Positions 1 to 8,999 of a DNA stretch of 64,000 nt are shown in pieces. Location: contig OMYB01000011.1 in the NCBI GenBank assembly GCA_900315155.1, forward strand, positions 1 through 64,000, written 5' to 3'. A model generated the notes under the pieces. It was not told where the DNA came from. It did not search any database and saw only the letters and a list, made by a program, of their open reading frames with translations. Source of the DNA: an uncultured Selenomonadales bacterium. Lineage in GTDB: Bacteria; Bacillota; Negativicutes; Selenomonadales; Selenomonadaceae. Both the position numbers and the translations under genes were made by a program. Within the stretch, counting starts at the first letter, position 1, and each line of letters starts with the position of its first letter.

Positions 1-4
1 CTTT

Positions 5-99
5 AATTATACCAAACGGGCACGGCTCATGCTATTTTTATGGCCGAAAATATTGATTTTTCAAGGCTCACAGGCGCTTATGCACCTGCGAAGTTTGAG
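5..99. repeat. 95-bp repeat, inverted copy at 54653-54747
   Basis: This stretch matches the reverse complement of 54653-54747 with about five mismatches over 95 bp. Homology ends sharply at the bases AAGTTTGAG. Both copies keep an open reading frame on the coding side ([10 protein letters not shown] then AYAPAKFE), and both carry a TATAAT box on the opposite strand inside CCGTTTGGTATAAT. The adjacent sugar gene enters this copy and stops, so the copy marks a rearrangement breakpoint. No transposase or terminal inverted repeats were seen. Confidence 0.85.
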
Positions 100-1321
100 A
101 CCTAATCCCCACAAATAAATCATCGCTTGACAAAATCGCGTCGTAAACCAGTTGGTTAAGGTTGGATGGATCTGTGCCTCCAAACATGACTACCACAGTT
201 TTGACTACTGGCGAAAATGCTTTGGGCTTGGCAAGCAAAAATTCATCCCGTAAGCAAACATAGCGATATCCACTGTATATATGTGGGCTGGGTTCTTTTT
301 GCTCATATAATGCATTTATAGTGGCATCCACTGCGCGCGTACCCGTACCCAAGTCTTCTATGGAAACAACACGAGGTACTATCTTTTTTAAACGACAGAT
401 ATATTCTTCCGTCGTATTCAAGCAATCATTGACCCAGATATCCGGCTTAAAGAGCGATATAATAGATGCCAGTTCTTCCTCGGTGGAAAACGTTCTGTAG
501 GGCAAATTCGTCTCTCTTATTTTACGTATCCCCATCTCCGCATCGCTTTTCGTAACCAGCAATACGTCATGCTCCACCATGCTCATAGCCAATGTGATGC
601 AATTATATATATGTCCTAGGCCAAGCTTAACATAGCCATCAACGCGGAAAAGTATCCTTTTTCGATGCATAAGGCTCTCTGTGAGTACCCAGTCATTCGT
701 ATCGTCAATATCAATACTTTCCCGTGCACAGACCTCGTAGACAGATACTTTTTCACCAATACGCGAATCAGGCTGAACAACATCCGCTCTGGCAATAAGA
801 AAAGCTCCTGTTTCCAAATAATTATCAGGCAACTCCTGCCGATTTTTTCGCGCCTCATAGTTTGGGCAGACGATACCATACTCATCACGTCCCCAAGAAA
901 GGTGAGGGCGGTTCACAACGCTAATCAAAGTGTCCAAACTGTCGCGCAGAAACACCTCCATGGCACCGTCCAAGGTCTCCACACGCAACAACGGTGATGT
1001 TGGCTGCATGGTAACCACGGCAGCAAAATGACAGCTGAATTGACTTTCTGACTCTAACTTTGCATGATAAATAACGGGATCCAGGGTCACCAAATCAGCA
1101 GACAAATTCGCGCCGCGCCTGATAACATGCGCGCCATAAAGCCTTGCCACATCGGCAATTTCGTCACTATCTGTCGAAACCACAACATCCGTAATATACC
1201 TGCTCGACAAAGCCGTCCTGATAGCATACGAAATAAGCGGGTACCCATTCATCAAGCGGATATTTTTCCTAGGGATTCCCTTAGACCCCCCACGTGCTGG
1301 GATAACTGCCAAAATACGCAT
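68..1321 (-). pseudogene. CMP-sialic acid synthetase fused to PseG-like domain, 3'-truncated
   Basis: The first ~220 residues are a cytidylyltransferase of the NeuA/PseF type, with the nucleotide-binding start IPARGGSKGIPRKN. It would activate a nonulosonic acid as the CMP sugar. From about residue 220 (FRVDGYVKLGLGH) a PseG/SpsG-like UDP-sugar hydrolase-type domain follows and reaches its FGGTDPSN loop. The last ten residues ([10 protein letters not shown]) are encoded by the repeat at 5-99 and do not fit the family, so the second domain is cut short. The start is the ATG at 1321, with GGAGG seven bases upstream. The gene lies 45 bp behind the DUF115 gene, which fits a surface-glycan or flagellin-glycosylation pair. 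The first domain may still be active. Confidence 0.8.
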
Positions 1322-1366
1322 CTGCCTGCCTCCATCATCTGCTATCAACCAGCTACATCCGTAGCA

Positions 1367-2773
1367 TCAAAACAGCGTGTCGAAATCCACCCGGTCGAAT
1401 ACCTCCAGGCAGCCGCCGCGCGTGGCGTTGTAGATTTTGAAGGCTGCATGCTGGTCGGCGTAGCGTCGCGCGGCCTGGTAGCCTTGCAGCATTAGGTCAT
1501 GCATCAGTTCATCCGTATAGGGGTTCTGATAGTCTTCGTCCTTGATTTCTTTATTGTAGTCCTTGCTGAAATGGCTGTTGCGCCCCTTCGTGCCGCGCAA
1601 CTGGCTGAAATCCACGCCCAGCAGGTAGGTCTCGTGGCAGCCGAGATAAGCTGCGAGCTGCAGACAGGCATTTGTCACGTTGAAGTTGCCGTAGCAGCCT
1701 TTGACGAGGTCATCCGAGAAGCAGTTCACATCATCCATACTGTGACCGTAAATGACATGCATGCGATAGACAGTCTCCGGATGCGGCCGCCGCCAAAAAT
1801 CCAGATTGGAGTCGGAGATGAGCTTGTACGGCACGTCCATCGCGTCGATGACGTCGGTGTAGCGCACGAGCAGCTGGTCGGTCATCACGAAAAAGTCTGG
1901 CCGCCATGCTACCTGATTGAAACTATGGAAAATGCCGTTCATGCTGATGCATAGCTCATGGTGCGCGTGGAGCGTCTCGAGGTCCTCCATACGCAGGCTG
2001 GGTCCTGTCGCCACGATAAAGCAACGCCTTCCGGCATACATGTTGTGAAACTGCTCGATGGCTGGTGTCGCGTAGACATTCGGCAGCTGGGCGAGCAGAG
2101 CCACATCGTCAAGCAACCGGGGCCTGTCGTCCTCGTGCAGGCAGCGTATATCCCACCCTGCCAGCGCGGCTCGACGGGCCTCCTCCTGCTCCCATTTTGC
2201 AGCCGGTATCCAGATGACCGGCTGACGCCCCTGTGCCTGCAGCCGCACATAGAGATCTGCATGGAAACAATCGATACCGCGCAGACCAATCTCCGCCTGT
2301 GCACGAAACGACTCACATATCCGCGTCAGCATCTGTGCCGCATCGTACTCGTAGTAGGAGGCCACGGCATCCTGCAAGCGGAAATACTGCACAACACCGT
2401 GCTGCTCCAGCTCCCTGACGATGCTCTCGATAAACGTTGTACTGCGCGGCGAAATGATAATCCATGCCTCTCGGTAGCACCCGCCACACTCCCGCAAATA
2501 GTCCGCAAAGGACAGAATAGGCAGTCCGTCCTGCATCTGCCCCTGCTTCGCAACATTGGTATCGATATAGGCCACGGCTCGCTCCCCCAGATAGTAGCGG
2601 ACGCGCCGCCCACGCACTCCAGCGCCCCAAATAATAAAATGCATCCGTGCCAACCTCACTTTCGCAAAAAATAAAACACACCATCCCAACCGCTCCAGCT
2701 GCATACGTAAACGTGTACGTACCACTAAAGCGGCCAAGATGGCGTGTCTAATATGCAAATCTTGCAATGTCAT
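1367..2773 (-). CDS. DUF115 / Maf-like glycosylation protein
   Basis: A 468-residue protein whose second half carries the DUF115 (MptE-like, motility accessory factor) signature: a phosphate-binding stretch IVATGPSLRMEDLETL, then SMNGIFHSF, and near the end YLLGVDFSQLRG. Family members transfer nonulosonic acids to flagellin or related surface proteins, which fits the CMP-sialate gene just downstream. The N-terminal part contains a Rossmann-like IIWGAGVRGRR. The first ATG (2773) has no convincing ribosome site. The ATG at 2644, just before HFIIWGAG, has a GAGG about nine bases upstream and may be the real start, giving 425 residues. The exact substrate is inferred. Confidence 0.7.
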   Translation of the reverse strand: MTLQDLHIRHAILAALVVRTRLRMQLERLGWCVLFFAKVRLARMHFIIWGAGVRGRRVRYYLGERAVAYIDTNVAKQGQMQDGLPILSFADYLRECGGCYREAWIIISPRSTTFIESIVRELEQHGVVQYFRLQDAVASYYEYDAAQMLTRICESFRAQAEIGLRGIDCFHADLYVRLQAQGRQPVIWIPAAKWEQEEARRAALAGWDIRCLHEDDRPRLLDDVALLAQLPNVYATPAIEQFHNMYAGRRCFIVATGPSLRMEDLETLHAHHELCISMNGIFHSFNQVAWRPDFFVMTDQLLVRYTDVIDAMDVPYKLISDSNLDFWRRPHPETVYRMHVIYGHSMDDVNCFSDDLVKGCYGNFNVTNACLQLAAYLGCHETYLLGVDFSQLRGTKGRNSHFSKDYNKEIKDEDYQNPYTDELMHDLMLQGYQAARRYADQHAAFKIYNATRGGCLEVFDRVDFDTLF

Positions 2774-2820
2774 GGCATGTGGGCAACGTGAAAATCAGAT
2801 CAGAGCCTTTCCCCCCCCGT

Positions 2821-2877
2821 TTATGAATATTCCATTATTCATATTCATAATTATACCTCCAAATACCATTTATCCAA
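2821..2877 (-). promoter_or_regulatory. Promoter with 10-10-10 inverted repeat
   Basis: On the minus strand, TTGGAT (2872-2877) and TATAAT (2850-2855) are 16 bp apart. Directly downstream is a perfect inverted repeat with 10-bp arms TTATGAATAT/ATATTCATAA separated by 10 bp (2821-2850), followed by a run of eight G. The repeat overlaps the likely transcription start of the DUF115 gene and could be an operator. The tract between 2774 and 2918 holds no gene. Confidence 0.5.
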
Positions 2878-2918
2878 TCATCATATCATATTGGACGCAA
2901 AATAATGCGAAAACAAAC

Positions 2919-3182
2919 TCAATCTTCATAATGGCCGTTACAAGAAAAAATGATTAAATTCTGCTGCTCATCAGCCGAATACACCAAACGATTCGTGGCG
3001 TCAATGCGCCGACTCCACGCGGGAATATAACGCAAAGGTTCCGGTTTGCCGATGCCCTGCGACAGTCCATTACGACGAATATCTTTGATCAAGATATTGA
3101 TACGCTTGATCGTCTTCTTGTCTTCCGTCTGCCAAGATAGGTATTCTTCCCAGGCCGTAGGAGTCCAGATCACATTATGCAT
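2919..3182 (-). CDS. yoeB: YoeB-family mRNA interferase toxin
   Basis: An 87-residue protein with the YoeB pattern: WTPTAWEEYLSWQ near the N-terminus, a central KPEPLRYIPAWSRRID and a C-terminal RLVYSADEQQNLIIFSCNGHYED. YoeB toxins bind the ribosome and cleave mRNA in the A site; the conserved arginine and terminal His-Tyr are visible. The ATG at 3182 overlaps the end of the antitoxin gene by 8 bp, the usual coupling of type II modules. The longer frame upstream lies within the antitoxin gene and is not a better start. The module sits between truA and glycan genes, where accessory DNA has entered a conserved block. Confidence 0.88.
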   Translation of the reverse strand: MHNVIWTPTAWEEYLSWQTEDKKTIKRINILIKDIRRNGLSQGIGKPEPLRYIPAWSRRIDATNRLVYSADEQQNLIIFSCNGHYED

Positions 3183-3450
3183 TCTCCGCCTCCACGATGT
3201 CGTGAGCCATGGCCAGTCCCGCCTGATATTCGTCATAACTACGCTGCAGTTTAGCCATATAGGCCTGATTACGCATCTGTTTGCCATTCAGAGTAAATAA
3301 CTCTGGCGGGATTGATTGATTGCGTACGATTGTTTTCAATAGCATAGAAACGACGGTAGAGGTAGATACTCCCAGCTGCGCCAATACCTGTTCAGAATCT
3401 TTTTTCAAATCTGCGTCTACGCGAATACTGAGTGATGTCGATACAGCCAT
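3175..3450 (-). CDS. RelB/DinJ-family antitoxin
   Basis: A 91-residue protein with an N-terminal ribbon-helix-helix type sequence (TSLSIRVDADLKKDSEQVL, then STSTVVSMLL), as in RelB/DinJ antitoxins. It is expected to bind and neutralise the YoeB-like toxin and repress its own promoter. The start is the ATG at 3450, with AGGGGG eight bases upstream; a more distal in-frame start lacks a site. The 75 bp upstream contain two copies of ATATGCAAT (a direct repeat) just before a TACAAT -10 box, a plausible autoregulatory operator. Confidence 0.85.
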   Translation of the reverse strand: MAVSTSLSIRVDADLKKDSEQVLAQLGVSTSTVVSMLLKTIVRNQSIPPELFTLNGKQMRNQAYMAKLQRSYDEYQAGLAMAHDIVEAENA

Positions 3451-3525
3451 AAAAATCGCCCCCTTTGTATCAATTGTACCACATTGCATATAAATTGCAT
3501 ATACTCATGCACAAAAAACCAGGTG

Positions 3526-4314
3526 TCATATGCTGACATCATACTCCACCTCTGCCAGGTACAGGCCGCAGGCGGGGGCTGTGGCACTGGCCTGCTGGCG
3601 GTCGCGGGAGGCGAGGATGGCGGCGAAACGTTCCTGGGTGATGCGGCCGAGACCGACGTTTACGACCGTGCCCACGATGTTGCGCACCATGTGGTAGAGG
3701 AACCCCGTGCCGCGCAGGCGGAACTCGAGCTGCTCCCCCGCGAGCGGCACGACCTCCGAGACGTACATCGTGCGCACGGGGCTCATGGGAGCACCGCCTG
3801 CCGCACGGAATGCGCTAAAGTCATGCGTGCCGAGGAGCTGTGCCATAGCCGCCTGCATAGCCGCCACGTCCAAGGGCCGCCTCTCGTACCAGGCATAGCG
3901 CGCCGTGAGCGGGTTCGGTGCCTCACCCTGCTGCACGCGGTAGAGATAGGTCTTTGCCCGCGCACTATGCCGCGCGCTGAATGCCCGGTCCGCCTCCCAT
4001 GCGGCCTGCACCGCGATATCGGCGGGCAGCAGGCTGTTCACGGCACGCACGATGCGCTCCACGGGTATCGTGCCATCGGTAAAGAAGTTCACGACCTGCC
4101 CGTAGGCGTGCACGCCTGCATCCGTGCGACCGGCCGCCGCGAGCTCGATCGTGTCCCCGAACACCTTCTCCAGCACCGCTTCGAGCACATTCTGCACGGC
4201 CACGACGGGTGGCGTCTGCCGCTGAAATCCGTGATAGGCCGTGCCATCGTAGGCGACCTTCAGGGCGATATTGCGCGCCCGCGCCTTCATTTCTGCTACA
4301 TGCTCTTTCTTCAT
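3526..4314 (-). CDS. truA: tRNA pseudouridine38-40 synthase TruA
   Basis: A 262-residue enzyme that isomerises uridines 38-40 in the anticodon stem of many tRNAs. The catalytic aspartate is D65 in AGRTDAGVHA, and YDGTAYHGFQ and SARHSARAKTY-type motifs are present. The ATG at 4314 overlaps the ecfT stop (ATGA), so translation is probably coupled. An upstream TTG and a downstream ATG (before KARARN) are possible alternatives. In most Firmicutes rplM and rpsI follow truA; here a toxin-antitoxin strip follows instead. Confidence 0.95.
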   Translation of the reverse strand: MKKEHVAEMKARARNIALKVAYDGTAYHGFQRQTPPVVAVQNVLEAVLEKVFGDTIELAAAGRTDAGVHAYGQVVNFFTDGTIPVERIVRAVNSLLPADIAVQAAWEADRAFSARHSARAKTYLYRVQQGEAPNPLTARYAWYERRPLDVAAMQAAMAQLLGTHDFSAFRAAGGAPMSPVRTMYVSEVVPLAGEQLEFRLRGTGFLYHMVRNIVGTVVNVGLGRITQERFAAILASRDRQQASATAPACGLYLAEVEYDVSI

Positions 4315-5105
4315 CGGAACCAACCCACCAAAACAACAGCCAGCACGGCAAAAACGAGCCCCGCAACGCCGTCGATAGCGGAATACCGCAGGGCTCGCAT
4401 CTGCGTGTGTCCCTCTCCCCCACGGTAGCAGCGCGCCTCCATCGCCATCGCGAGGTCATCGGCACGGCGGAACGCCGACAGGAAGAGCGGCACGAGCACA
4501 GGCACCATGGCGCGCAGCCTTTTGAGGATGTTCCCGTTCTGAAAATCCGCTCCGCGGGACTGCTGCGCCTTCATGATGCGGTCCGTCTCCTCGATGAGCG
4601 TCGGCACGAAGCGCAGGGCAATCGTCATCATCATGGCGATCTCATGCGCTGGCACGCCGATGCGCTTGAACGGCGAAAGCAGGCTCTCCATCGCATCCGT
4701 GAGGCGCAGCGGGCTCGTCGTGAACGTCAGCAGCGACGACATGAGGATCAGCAGCACGAGACGCAGACAGACAAAGATACCGCCTACGATACCTTCCCTG
4801 GTCACGTTGAAGATCCATACTTTTGCGACGGGCTCACCGGGTGAGCCGAAGACATGCAGCACGAACGTGAACAGGATAATCCACCAGAGCGGTTTCAGTG
4901 CACGTACCTGCGTCCTGAGCGGTACGCGCGAGACAGCCATGAGCACAACCGTCAATGCCGTGAGCACGGCATAAGCCGTCCAGCTGCTGCAGAGGAAAAG
5001 CACGGCGATAAAGCCGATGAGCAGCAGGATCTTCGTGCGCGGATCCATGCGGTGCAGCACGGAGTTTCCCGGGAAATACTGCCCGATCGTGATGTCATTG
5101 AGCAT
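4311..5105 (-). CDS. ecfT: ECF transporter transmembrane subunit EcfT
   Basis: A 264-residue membrane protein of the CbiQ/EcfT family: several hydrophobic helices, then a long cytoplasmic coupling region with LRFVPTLIEETDRIM and an SRG motif (AQQSRGADF) that contacts the ATPases. It forms the shared energy-coupling module with EcfA1 and EcfA2 and serves vitamin-specific S components encoded elsewhere; none is in the window. The ecfA2 gene overlaps its start by 11 bp, which indicates tight co-expression. Confidence 0.95.
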   Translation of the reverse strand: MLNDITIGQYFPGNSVLHRMDPRTKILLLIGFIAVLFLCSSWTAYAVLTALTVVLMAVSRVPLRTQVRALKPLWWIILFTFVLHVFGSPGEPVAKVWIFNVTREGIVGGIFVCLRLVLLILMSSLLTFTTSPLRLTDAMESLLSPFKRIGVPAHEIAMMMTIALRFVPTLIEETDRIMKAQQSRGADFQNGNILKRLRAMVPVLVPLFLSAFRRADDLAMAMEARCYRGGEGHTQMRALRYSAIDGVAGLVFAVLAVVLVGWFR

Positions 5106-5991
5106 GCGCGCTGCCCCCTTTCCTTTTCGGATGCGCTTTCCGTGCCTCTAGGATACTCTGAACTGCCTCATCCGTCGTCATCGCATCGGAGCGGACGTCC
5201 AGGCCCTTGCCGCGGATGAGCTGCATGAGCTGCATCGTCTCCGGCTCCCGGAGGCCGGCATGCCGCAGGATCTCTTTCTGCCGGAACGCCTCACGGGGAG
5301 CAGCCTCACAGACCTTCTTTCCGCCATCCATGATGATGAGCGTATCCGCAAGCCGCGCGATATCGTCCATATTATGAGAGATAAAGATAATCGTCACGCC
5401 CTGCTTATCGTGGAGCTCACGGATATTTTGGATGAGCTGTTCCCTGCCGCGCGGATCGAGACCAGCGGTCGGCTCATCAAGCACCAGATACTTCGGGCGA
5501 AGCGCCAGGACACCTGCGATGGCTGCGCGGCGCATCTGCCCCCCGCTGAGCTGGAACGGCGACCGATCCTTGAGGGCCGGATCGATATGCACGAAACGCA
5601 TGGCTTCCTCGACGCGTTTCGCAATCTCCGCCTCTGGCAGATCCTGATTTTTCGGGCCGAAGGCAATATCCGCCGCAATGGTCTCCTCAAAGAGCTGCTG
5701 CTCGGGGTACTGGAACACCATGCCCACCGATTGGCATGCCTTCTTCACGGCTTTTCGTTCATTTTTCACCTTGCTCCCGATATCCACGCCATCGACGAGA
5801 ACGCGTCCGCTGGCGGGATGCAGCAGGCCGTTGAGGTGCTGAACGAGCGTTGATTTGCCTGAGCCCGTATGTCCGGCAATGGCGGTAAAGCTTCCCTCCT
5901 CGATCGTAAGGCTGACATCCTCCAGTGCGCGCCGCTCATACGGCGTGCCGGGCATATAGGTGAAGGAAACGGATTCTATTTGGATGGCCAT
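5095..5991 (-). CDS. ecfA2: ECF transporter ATPase EcfA2
   Basis: A 298-residue ABC ATPase. It shows Walker A GHTGSGKSTL, the Q-loop FQYPEQQLFEET, signature LSGGQMRR and Walker B LVLDEPTAGLDP, followed by an H-loop histidine in ISHNMDD. It pairs with EcfA1 to power ECF-type vitamin uptake at the inner membrane. The start is taken as the ATG at 5991; a TTG four codons earlier abuts the AAGGGAG site directly and is too close. The gene order ecfA1-ecfA2-ecfT-truA behind rplQ is the classic Firmicutes arrangement. Confidence 0.95.
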   Translation of the reverse strand: MAIQIESVSFTYMPGTPYERRALEDVSLTIEEGSFTAIAGHTGSGKSTLVQHLNGLLHPASGRVLVDGVDIGSKVKNERKAVKKACQSVGMVFQYPEQQLFEETIAADIAFGPKNQDLPEAEIAKRVEEAMRFVHIDPALKDRSPFQLSGGQMRRAAIAGVLALRPKYLVLDEPTAGLDPRGREQLIQNIRELHDKQGVTIIFISHNMDDIARLADTLIIMDGGKKVCEAAPREAFRQKEILRHAGLREPETMQLMQLIRGKGLDVRSDAMTTDEAVQSILEARKAHPKRKGGSAHAQ

Positions 5992-6012
5992 ACCGATACA
6001 CAACTCCCTTTC

Positions 6013-6852
6013 CTATCCAATCGATGCCGCCAAAGCCTCGGCCAGTTCCTCGCCGAGGAGGATACCCTCTGGCAGTTTTACGCCTTTTTTCCGTAATTTC
6101 TCTGCAATCTCTACGGCAACCGGCACATCGAGCCCGAGCTTCCACAGTTCCCCGGCCTTGGCAAAAATTGCACGCGGCGTACCGTCGTCGATGACCTCGC
6201 CTTTATCCATGACGATGATGCGGTCTGCCGCTGCTGCTTCTTCCATAAAATGCGTGATGTAGACAACCGTAATGCCCTGCTCCTCATGGAGCTTGCGCAC
6301 ACAGTTCAGGATATCCTGCCTGCCCTGCGGGTCGAGCATGGCCGTCGGCTCATCGAGCACGAGGCATTTCGTCTGCATCGCAAGAGCCCCCGCAATCGCG
6401 ATGCGCTGTTTCTGTCCGCCCGAAAGCAGATGCGGTGCCCTCGTGCGGTAATGCGTCATGCCGACATCCCGGAGCGCCTGTGCGACGCGGTGGCGGATTT
6501 CTTCCGGCGGCACACCGAGATTTTCCGGGCCGAACGCCACGTCCTCCTCGACAACCGCCGCGATGATCTGGTTATCCGGGTTCTGGAACACCATGCCGAC
6601 CTGCTGGCGCACTTTCCAGAGCGCATCCTCCTCAAGCGTGTCCATGCCCGCGATGCGGCAGTGACCGCTCGTCGGCAGCAGCAAGGCATTCAGATGCTTC
6701 GCGAGCGTCGATTTGCCCGACCCATTCGTGCCGAGTACGGCAACAAAAGCGCCTTCCTCGATGGAGAGACTGACATCCTTTAACGCTTCGTGCGCGTTTT
6801 CCTGCCCCGCCTGATAGACGTGCGAGACATGCTCCAGCTCGATAAGGCTCAT
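6013..6852 (-). CDS. ecfA1: ECF transporter ATPase EcfA1
   Basis: A 279-residue ABC ATPase with Walker A GTNGSGKSTL, Q-loop FQNPDNQI, signature LSGGQKQR and Walker B LVLDEPTAMLDPQG. It is the first gene of the ECF module and 21 bp upstream of ecfA2. It is separated from rplQ by a terminator and has its own promoter, so the module is transcribed independently of the ribosomal operon, with possible read-through. Confidence 0.95.
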   Translation of the reverse strand: MSLIELEHVSHVYQAGQENAHEALKDVSLSIEEGAFVAVLGTNGSGKSTLAKHLNALLLPTSGHCRIAGMDTLEEDALWKVRQQVGMVFQNPDNQIIAAVVEEDVAFGPENLGVPPEEIRHRVAQALRDVGMTHYRTRAPHLLSGGQKQRIAIAGALAMQTKCLVLDEPTAMLDPQGRQDILNCVRKLHEEQGITVVYITHFMEEAAAADRIIVMDKGEVIDDGTPRAIFAKAGELWKLGLDVPVAVEIAEKLRKKGVKLPEGILLGEELAEALAASIG

Positions 6853-6909
6853 CGCTTCGTGCCATCCTTTCTATCTCCATCGCTCGTAAAATACCATAAA
6901 AACAGTATC

Positions 6910-6938
6910 ATTATACCGCTTTTCGATTGTCAACGCAA
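6910..6938 (-). promoter_or_regulatory. ecfA1 promoter
   Basis: On the minus strand, TTGCGT (6933-6938) and TATAAT (6910-6915) are separated by 17 bp, about 60 bp before ecfA1. It lies just downstream of the rplQ terminator, which supports an independent transcription unit for the ECF genes and truA. Confidence 0.65.
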
Positions 6939-6964
6939 ATCTGTATTATCGTTAACATATTAAA

Positions 6965-6994
6965 CAAAAAAGAACCACCTGCCAAGCAGGTGGT
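6965..6994 (-). terminator. Rho-independent terminator after rplQ
   Basis: A perfect 9-bp stem ACCACCTGC/GCAGGTGGT with a 3-base loop is followed on the minus strand by TTCTTTTTTG. It closes the long ribosomal-protein transcription unit. Confidence 0.9.
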
Positions 6995-7018
6995 CCAAAA
7001 ATCGCAATACCGTGTGAA

Positions 7019-7357
7019 TTACACGAGCTCGATGATGACCATCGGAGCAGCGTCGCCGCGGCGAACGCCAAGCTTCAGGATACGCGTATAACCGCCGTTG
7101 CGGTCCGCGTAGTTCTTTGCGATCTCATCGAAAAGCTTTCTCACGACATCCTCGTCTTCCAGCGACGCAATTGCCTTACGGCGGGCGCTGAGGTCACCGC
7201 GCTTTGCGAGCGTGATGAGGCGATCCGCAAACTTGCGGAGCTCTTTCGCCTTAGCTTCCGTCGTCTCAATGCGACCATATCTGAAGAAGGAGGTGAGAAT
7301 GCTGCTGAACAGTGCCTTACGGGCGCTGGAGTTGCGGCCTAATTTTCTGTAGCTCAT
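7019..7357 (-). CDS. rplQ: 50S ribosomal protein L17
   Basis: A 112-residue protein starting [16 protein letters not shown], the conserved L17 start, with [17 protein letters not shown] in the middle. L17 is a late-assembly protein near the peptide exit tunnel. The length is normal for Firmicutes. It is the last gene of the alpha operon, 18 bp behind rpoA, and is followed by a strong terminator. Confidence 0.98.
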   Translation of the reverse strand: MSYRKLGRNSSARKALFSSILTSFFRYGRIETTEAKAKELRKFADRLITLAKRGDLSARRKAIASLEDEDVVRKLFDEIAKNYADRNGGYTRILKLGVRRGDAAPMVIIELV

Positions 7358-7375
7358 TTATTCTCCTCTTTCCTA

Positions 7376-8335
7376 TCACTCATTGCTCTCTTTCAGAGCC
7401 AAACCGAGTTCCTCGAGCTTCTTCTTGACTTCCTCAAGAGACTTGCGCCCAAGGTTGCGGACCTTCATCATATCCTCTTCCGTCTTCTCTGCGAGATCGG
7501 CTACCGTATTGATGTTGGCGCGTTTCAGGCAGTTGAACGAACGAACCGAGAGGTCGAGATCTTCGATGTTCATCTCGAGCGTCTTTGAAGACTTGTCCTC
7601 TTCCTCTTCCGGGAAAGAAGCCTCCTCTTCCTCAACATCCTCCGTGAGGCCGTCCATGTTCTGGAACAGCTTCAGATGCATGACGAGAATACCCGCTGCT
7701 TTGCTGACAGCCTCTTCCGGACGGAGGGAACCATCGGTCCAAACCTCCAGCGTCAGCTTGTCATAGTCCGTGACGTTACCTACACGCGTATCGTTCACTG
7801 TGTAGTTCACGCGCTGGACCGGAGAGAAGATCGAGTCGATAGGGATAACACCAATCGTGTCATCCGGTTTCTTGTTCTTCTCTGCCGGCACATAACCACG
7901 GCCGCGCTCGACGGTCATCTCGATCTTAAGCTTACCCGTCTCGTTGACTGTAGCGATGTGCAGATCCGGATTCAAGATTTCGATGTCGGCATCGCAGATG
8001 ATATCCGCAGCCGTAACTTCCTTCTCGCCCTCAACGTCGATGCGGATGACCTTCGGCTCATTTCCCTGCATCTTGAGGCAGAGCTGCTTCAGGTTCAGGA
8101 CGATGTTCGTGACATCATCGCGTACGCCCGGAATCGTAGAGAACTCATGAAGGACACCATCAATCCGGATGGAGGTGATTGCAGCACCCTCGAGGGAGGA
8201 CAGCAGCATGCGGCGCAGGCTGTTGCCGAACGTCGTGCCATAACCGCGCTCGAGCGGCTCACAGACAAATCTGCCATAGCGGTTGTCATCGCTGATTTCT
8301 GCAATCTCGATTTTCGGTTTCTCGATGTCTATCAT
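7376..8335 (-). CDS. rpoA: RNA polymerase alpha subunit
   Basis: A 319-residue alpha subunit. The N-terminal dimerisation domain carries [22 protein letters not shown]. An acidic linker ([15 protein letters not shown]) leads to the C-terminal DNA- and activator-binding domain with [17 protein letters not shown] and [12 protein letters not shown]. It nucleates polymerase assembly. It sits between rpsD and rplQ as in most bacteria, 49 bp after rpsD, and the length is typical. Confidence 0.98.
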   Translation of the reverse strand: MIDIEKPKIEIAEISDDNRYGRFVCEPLERGYGTTFGNSLRRMLLSSLEGAAITSIRIDGVLHEFSTIPGVRDDVTNIVLNLKQLCLKMQGNEPKVIRIDVEGEKEVTAADIICDADIEILNPDLHIATVNETGKLKIEMTVERGRGYVPAEKNKKPDDTIGVIPIDSIFSPVQRVNYTVNDTRVGNVTDYDKLTLEVWTDGSLRPEEAVSKAAGILVMHLKLFQNMDGLTEDVEEEEASFPEEEEDKSSKTLEMNIEDLDLSVRSFNCLKRANINTVADLAEKTEEDMMKVRNLGRKSLEEVKKKLEELGLALKESNE

Positions 8336-8384
8336 CTTGAATGAACCTCCTCAATAACACTATGCACAAAGGCACAAAAATTCA

Positions 8385-8978
8385 TTATTTGGAGTACAAC
8401 TCGACGATAGCCTGCTCGTTAACAGGAACATCAATCTCTTCACGGTTCGGGAAACGCGTAACCGTACCCGTGAGGTTAGCCTGGTCTGCATCGAGCCAAC
8501 CCGGAGCGGAAAGGGCATTGCTGCTCTCCTTCAGAGCCTTGAAGAAGGCATTGCTCTGGCTCTTCTCGGCAACAGCGACAACGTCGCCCTGCTCAACGAG
8601 TGCAGACGGAATATCCACGCGCTTGCCGTTGACCGTGATGTGGCCATGACGGACGAGCTGACGAGCCTGACGGCGCGTGTTAGCGAGGCCGAGGCGGAAA
8701 ACGACATTGTCGAGACGACGCTCGAGGAGGCTGAGGAGGTTTTCACCCGTTACGCCCTGCATCGTTTTTGCCTTATCATAGTATCCACGGAACTGCTTCT
8801 CGAGCACACCGTAGATGAACTTAGCTTTCTGTTTTTCCTTCAGCTGCGTGCCATACTCAGAAACCTTGCGGCGCGTGTTGGCGAGCTGACGCTTGGACTG
8901 CTTGGAGCGGCCGATGACTGCCGGCTCAAGGCCCAGTGCACGGCATCTTTTCAGTGCTGGAACTCTATCAATTGCCAT
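8385..8978 (-). CDS. rpsD: 30S ribosomal protein S4
   Basis: A 197-residue S4. The N-terminal region lacks the four-cysteine zinc site (MAIDRVPALKRCRALG, then RKVSEYGTQLKEKQK). The S4 RNA-binding domain follows (RRLDNVVFRLGLA, RQLVRHGHITVNGKRVDIPS). S4 nucleates 30S assembly on 16S rRNA and is a translational repressor of the alpha operon in several bacteria; regulation here is inferred from position only. It lies 21 bp after rpsK. Confidence 0.98.
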   Translation of the reverse strand: MAIDRVPALKRCRALGLEPAVIGRSKQSKRQLANTRRKVSEYGTQLKEKQKAKFIYGVLEKQFRGYYDKAKTMQGVTGENLLSLLERRLDNVVFRLGLANTRRQARQLVRHGHITVNGKRVDIPSALVEQGDVVAVAEKSQSNAFFKALKESSNALSAPGWLDADQANLTGTVTRFPNREEIDVPVNEQAIVELYSK

Positions 8979-8999
8979 GTTTTCTTCTACACCTCCTGA

